Part shown: one piece after another, positions 8,704-11,978 of the stretch
Numbering within the stretch: the first letter of the stretch is position 1
How the letters are laid out: each line of letters starts with the position of its first letter
From: Funneliformis mosseae
Taxonomy: Eukaryota; Glomeromycota; Glomeromycetes; Glomerales; Glomeraceae
Direction: 5' to 3'
NCBI GenBank assembly: GCA_910592005.1
Contig: CAJVPP010003322.1
Location: forward strand, 1-11,978
Length of the DNA stretch: 11,978 nucleotides
Position numbers and translations under genes: made by a program
The notes under the pieces: model-generated
The model's database searches: none
Seen by the model: the letters and a program-made list of their open reading frames with translations, nothing else
What the model was told of the DNA's origin: nothing

Positions 8704-9468
8704 AAATTAATTAATTTGTAATTGTCCCGCTGCAAAAACTTTAACTGGCCGGTGATGTATAAATTTTAAAAAGCCAGGTTTTCCATCTTTTGAAATGTAG
8801 TACCAAAACATAAATTTTTTCGAAAACGGTAATACATAAATAAGATCTATTTTTTTTTTTCCAAAAAAAAAAAAATCAAAACTTTGCGTTAATAGGTTAA
8901 TCTATTTCTGTTAAGAATTCGGCTTTCGGTGATGTTGCTAGTTTCATAGTTTATATGATTGTAGTACCGCCATTTCCTCGTCTATAACTGATATTGTCCG
9001 ATCCTCATATTTTTGGAATGTTGTAATGCTAATAAATTACATATTACATCATAATCACGAAGCTGATCACATCAATTAAGCTTCTTTATTCTTATTAAAA
9101 CCTTTTTTTCAATTGACCTAATAACGTTTAAATGAATGATCATTACATGATTTCATGCTGCGGTTCAACGGTAGGGTCCTGATGGACTGACTATCACTAT
9201 TCCATCGATCAAGAATACATTTTTATTAACTAGAAAAACGAAACCGCAAAGTAAATTACATAATCTTGATCATGACAATTATATTTCTATAAATATTATG
9301 GGCGTAATCAAAAATAAACAATCACACTTTAAAATGAGTATTATAGAAGTATTGTATAGCAAGAAATTTTATTTATTTTTTTTCGAGTGATCTCGTTTGG
9401 ATTAAATATTAACAATAATTATAATAATAATTATACAAAAATTATTTGATAAAATAACGAAAAATTTG
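8704..9468. other. GC-richer island, no confident gene
   Basis: After the MYND frame ends the sequence keeps moderate GC and CpG. A T-rich then A-rich stretch (about 8851-8875) could form a long A:T hairpin. The same + frame as the MYND remnant is open again for 71 codons from 9175 to the TGA at 9388-9390 (it includes PDGLTITIPSIKNTFLLTR), but it has no ATG before 9298, and a run of this length is expected by chance. No tRNA, 5S or spliceosomal RNA signature was recognised. Confidence 0.4.
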
Positions 9469-9639
9469 TTAAACTGTAGATGGCTTGAAAATTGCGAGGA
9501 AAGATTGAAAAGGGTGATTCGTAGTGTCACGTGATGACTGCGCTTGTGATTCTTGTGATCGTGCAATTAATGGCGAGTTCCTATGATGACGTACAGGCAA
9601 AGGTGGGGATGGTTGTTCTAATGATTCCCCGGGTGAATT
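9469..9639 (-). other. Candidate Ser/Pro/Gln-rich exon-like frame
   Basis: On the minus strand 56 codons are open between a stop at 9642-9640 and a terminal TAA at 9471-9469. The frame reads SPGESLEQPSPPLPV, then RSQESQAQSSRDTT, and ends FKPSTV. There is no ATG in it, so it could only be a last exon with an acceptor such as the AG in TCATTAG shortly after the frame opens. The opposite strand also gives a plausible reading (DDCACDSCDRAINGEF), so coding is not established. A CACGTG at 9528-9533 lies inside. Confidence 0.2.
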
Positions 9640-9877
9640 TTACAGAAATAGATTACTCTGAATAATACAGGATATTATTCACCTAATTACAAATTGAACT
9701 ATCAAAGAACAACAAATGGAATTAAAATTCTACATACATTTCCTAATAAGTTTAAATGCTATTTTAAATATATTCTTCAATAGCATGATCATTCACAAGC
9801 TCTGCCTCTTTGAATTCTCTTAGGAGTTTCGCTTATATTCTCTTCGGGCATAAATAATGATCAAGATGTATTCGTAA

Positions 9878-10177
9878 GGATCCGTACACGTCTTTGAAAA
9901 TTTTCTTCAGCTTTGAAATGCTAAAATTGCGCGTTTATACTTCTCTCAAACATGTCACTTTTCTTTGGAAAACCCGCGGAAAGTAGAACTTTTGACGCGA
10001 TTACAACACGCTACGCATTCTTGATATATTGAAGATTTTGATGCTCAATTAGCAGAGCAGCATCTGAATTCCAGCTAGAAAGTACGCAAAACATTTGCTG
10101 GTAAGTTTTACACGGGTAATTTGAGGATCGGTACTATCACTGCTAATTTAATTCAACCATGTAAACCGAAACATTAA
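9878..10177 (+). other. Candidate degraded coding frame, family unknown
   Basis: One plus-strand frame reads as ordinary protein with few stops: FSLENPRKVELLTRLQHATHS, a TGA at 10022-10024, EDFDAQLAEQHLNSS, a TAG at 10076-10078, KVRKTFAGKFYTGNLRIGT, and a TAA at 10175-10177. A further TGA lies at 9914. A sequence matching a strong splice donor (CTG then GTAAGT) lies at about 10098-10106 and would end an exon inside this frame. The minus strand of the same bases also reads plausibly (LLREFKEAELVNDHAIEEYI about 9850-9790; PEENISETPKRIQRGRACE). I cannot decide between strands, and I recognise no domain. Confidence 0.22.
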
Positions 10178-10351
10178 ACTTGGAACTTAACGTCATAGAT
10201 AGGAATCCAGATTCATATTCTGTATTCCTAAAATAATATCTATCGATATTTTTAATCTAAAGCGTTTAAAAATATCAATAATAATAGTTTATTTATAGCT
10301 TAATCTAATAATATCAATACATTAAAAATAATAGGTAGTCACAAATAAGGT

Positions 10352-10442
10352 CACGTGGCGAAGTCCGGTTGTCCGCACGCGTGATTTTTGATTGGTTGAT
10401 TTTGTATCCGCATATTTATATGAAATAAAAAAACTCCGGACT
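10352..10442 (+). promoter_or_regulatory. Promoter-like cluster: CACGTG, reverse CCAAT box, inverted AGTCCGG
   Basis: Within 91 bases lie a CACGTG hexamer (10352-10357), the kind of site bound by bHLH factors, an ATTGG (10391-10395), which is a CCAAT box on the other strand, a TATTTATATG stretch near 10412, and the inverted pair AGTCCGG (10362-10368) and CCGGACT (10436-10442). The segment is one of the most CpG-rich in the window. No intact gene follows on either side. A downstream ATG at 10487 gives only eight codons (MPKRSIIW). It may be an orphaned promoter or part of a repeat. This is inference from motifs only. Confidence 0.3.
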
Positions 10443-10503
10443 ACTACGCACAAATGTTACACAATATTTTTATATAAGAATACATATGCCGAAAAGAAGT
10501 ATC

Positions 10504-10558
10504 ATATGGTGACACCCTAAGGACAATTATGAATGTCATAAAAAAAATTTCACCATAT
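10504..10558. repeat. Inverted repeat ATATGGTGA / TCACCATAT
   Basis: The nine bases at 10504-10512 are the exact reverse complement of 10550-10558, with 37 bases between. A related word TGTGGTGACCC follows at about 10587-10597, so GGTGACACCC/GGTGACCC occurs twice in direct orientation. This could be the end region of a transposable element or a protein-binding palindrome. No gene is linked to it. Confidence 0.4.
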
Positions 10559-10597
10559 TATTTTTCACTCGCTTTACAATTAAAATGTGGTGACCCA

Positions 10598-10947
10598 TCT
10601 CTGAGATCTCTTGGTTTTACCAAGTTTTACTAGGAAGAACTTGAGGATTACTTACTTGTTACACAAGTGAGTACATTGATTTTATAACTGTTAAAAACTA
10701 AAGTATATATAAAACTTAGGTCTTTTTTTATCAAAAGCTTTTGGGATTCACATGAGCAAATTTAAATCTGAAAAGTTGATCATTTTCTTTTGAAGCCTTT
10801 GTAAAACTTCAATAATTGTATTATGAAATGATTTTTACGCAAATCGATTTAACCAATCAGAATCCTTGTTGATTAACTATGAAATCAAACTTCAGTCATG
10901 TTTTTAAAGTGATTGACAATTATAATAAAAAAGTTAACCAATTATAA
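10598..10947. other. Spacer at the island's downstream edge, no gene seen
   Basis: Composition falls from the GC-richer island to AT-rich sequence by about 10930. A CCAAT box occurs at 10852-10856 (AACCAATCAG), about 95 bases before the next coding-like frame, with AACCAATTAT again at 10937. No frame or RNA gene is convincing here. Confidence 0.4.
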
Positions 10948-11157
10948 TTGAAATTCTTATCTTGTGATCCAAAATTATACATACAAATACATACTAATTT
11001 ATTTATAGAATCACAAAACTATTCATTTGCCAAACAGATTACTATATTTATAAAGATTTTATATAAGCAATTTGATAATTTAAAGTTTGATCCTACTCAT
11101 TTTAAACAAATGATTGAAGAGCAGATTCATATTTATGAGGTTTTTTTAATAAATTAG
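10948..11157 (+). pseudogene. Exon-like remnant of an unrecognised protein, part 1
   Basis: Seventy codons are open up to a TAG at 11155-11157, preceded by an in-frame TAA at 10945-10947. There is no ATG near the start. The frame reads SCDPKLYIQIHTNLFIE, FAKQITIFIKILYKQFDNL and FDPTHFKQMIEEQIHIYE, a helical-looking protein with balanced charge rather than random AT-rich translation. The last codons after IHIYE (GAG then GTTTTTTTAATAAATTAG) may be the start of an intron, because the next coding-like block resumes about 45 bases later in another frame. It probably belongs with 11202-11465 as one gene or mobile-element protein. I do not recognise the family. Confidence 0.45.
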
Positions 11158-11201
11158 TAAAAGTATTGATTTCTGATAACTAATTTACATATAATTAAAT
11201 T

Positions 11202-11465
11202 GAAGCAAAAAAGATAATTGTGAATTTATGCTATATTATAACTAGAATATGAAACAAGTTTGTTAATGATTTTAAGTTAGAAGTTGGATTATATTTATTA
11301 GCATCAAGAGCAACATGTATTATAATCAATACAATAAATAGTATTAGATTTTTTGCTTATTATATAATAGTTAATAATTTTAAACATAAATTTATAAATA
11401 AATGTCCATTAAATATTAGAAATTTTCTTTCTGAATATGTAAATAAAATTAAAATTTTTTTTTAA
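11202..11465 (+). pseudogene. Exon-like remnant of an unrecognised protein, part 2
   Basis: A second frame reads EAKKIIVNLCYIITRI, a TGA at 11250-11252, then 70 open codons to a TAA at 11463-11465, including FVNDFKLEVGLYLLASRAT, NTINSIRFF and CPLNIRNFLSEYVNKIKIF. The single TGA sits where an Arg (CGA) or Trp codon could have been. The block starts without an ATG after a TAA at 11196-11198, which agrees with its being an internal exon following 10948-11157. The residue pattern resembles proteins encoded by repetitive AT-rich elements in mycorrhizal fungi, but this is an impression and no domain name can be given. Confidence 0.45.
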
Positions 11466-11660
11466 AAAAATTATTACTAACTAAAATTTAATTATAATTA
11501 GAGTAATAATTTGTATATTTATATCTAAATGATTACCATGATATACATGAGAAAAGAAGATCAGATACTTACTGGTCAAAATTAAAAAAATCAGACATGT
11601 AAAAAATCAGTCTAAAATCAGTCTAAATTTGGTAAATTATCAAAAAATCGGTCTAATCGA
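11466..11660. other. AT-rich spacer leading into tandem repeats
   Basis: No coding frame is seen. From about 11590 the words AATCAGTCTAAA and AATCGGTCTAA recur (AAAATCAGTC at about 11605 and 11616; AAATCGGTC at about 11645). They look like degenerate units of the same repeat family that becomes regular at 11661. Confidence 0.5.
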
Positions 11661-11922
11661 TTGGCATATACTAGAAATCAGCCAAGAATCAGCTAAAATT
11701 TGATCTATCTTATTTATAGTTGATTGATGTCTGATTTATATCTAATTGATATACATCAAAAATCAGCTACAATTCAACCTATCTTATTTATAACTGATTT
11801 ATATCTGATTGGTATACATTAGAAATCAGCCAAGAATCAGTTAAAATTCAACCTATCTTATTTATAGCCAATTGACATCTGATTTATATCTAATTGATAT
11901 ACATTAAAAATTGGCTAAAATA
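11661..11922 (+). repeat. Tandem repeat, 85-bp unit, three and a partial copies
   Basis: Unit 1 is 11661-11745 (85 bp), unit 2 is 11746-11808 (63 bp, lacking about 22 bp in its second half), unit 3 is 11809-11893 (85 bp), and a partial unit starts at 11894. Each opens with TTGRYATAC and carries AATCAGCYAMRAATCAG-like words, CTATCTTATTTATA and TGATTTATATCTRAT. Units 1 and 3 differ at 12 positions by my count and every difference is a transition. The array could be part of a retroelement or a satellite. It stops before the window end, where no gene is seen. Confidence 0.8.
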
Positions 11923-11978
11923 TTTCAAAATAAAATAAAATTCAGAAGGAAATATTTAGAATTAACAGCTAAATAATG

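Noticed and set aside
9162..9230. tRNA-like element: GGTTCAACGGTAGGG followed by a 5-bp stem with 7-base loop (9180-9196)
   Set aside because: The loop lacks the T before the anticodon, no T-arm with a GGTTCRA-type box follows at the right distance, and no acceptor stem can be formed.
9571..9662. C/D box snoRNA candidate: ATGATGA near 9572 and CTGA near 9658
   Set aside because: The sequences flanking the two boxes do not pair to form the terminal stem, and the short motifs are common by chance.
1..11978. CRISPR array, bacterial operon or phage-type system
   Set aside because: There are no regularly spaced identical repeats with unique spacers and no prokaryotic gene packing. Introns, transposon types and composition indicate a eukaryotic nuclear genome.

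Overview
The window looks like nuclear DNA of a filamentous fungus with a very AT-rich, transposon-laden genome. An arbuscular mycorrhizal fungus of the Glomeromycotina (Rhizophagus-like) is my best guess. The reasons are extreme A/T bias, short GT-AG introns, a BED/DUF659-like/hAT transposase layout I associate with that group, pogo/mariner-like MITEs and a MYND-finger gene remnant. This is recognition from memory, not a database result. No intact protein-coding gene is visible.

Layout. (1) 1-1900: AT-rich repeats, namely a 172-bp MITE with TA target duplication (95-266), a 27-bp minisatellite (531-611), a diverged direct-repeat pair (841-923 and 1030-1111) and short palindromes. (2) 1912-2801: a less AT-rich stretch with protein-like but broken + strand frames, family unknown. 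(3) 3309-5708, minus strand: a clearly recognisable but dead hAT transposase gene with several readable introns, many stops at expected Trp/Gln codons and three apparent frameshifts. (4) 5880-7990: hairpin repeats, then extremely AT-rich sequence holding a 158-bp MITE with long inverted repeats (7022-7179). (5) About 7950-10900: an island of clearly higher GC in which CpG reappears. It holds a decayed MYND zinc-finger gene (8140-8703, plus strand), several weaker protein-like frames and a promoter-like cluster (10352-10442). (6) 10948-11465: two exon-like remnants of an unrecognised AT-rich gene or mobile element. (7) 11661-11922: an 85-bp tandem repeat.

The unifying theme is decay by C:G to T:A change. 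It turns Trp and Gln codons into stops, changes conserved Arg, Glu and Gly codons in the hAT gene, appears to remove intron donors, and separates the two full 85-bp repeat units by transitions only. This fits deamination of methylated cytosine or a RIP-like process acting on repeats. I found no new functional system. The most useful results are the MYND gene, which is hidden behind a longer open shadow frame, and the well-preserved decay record in the hAT gene and the terminal repeats.
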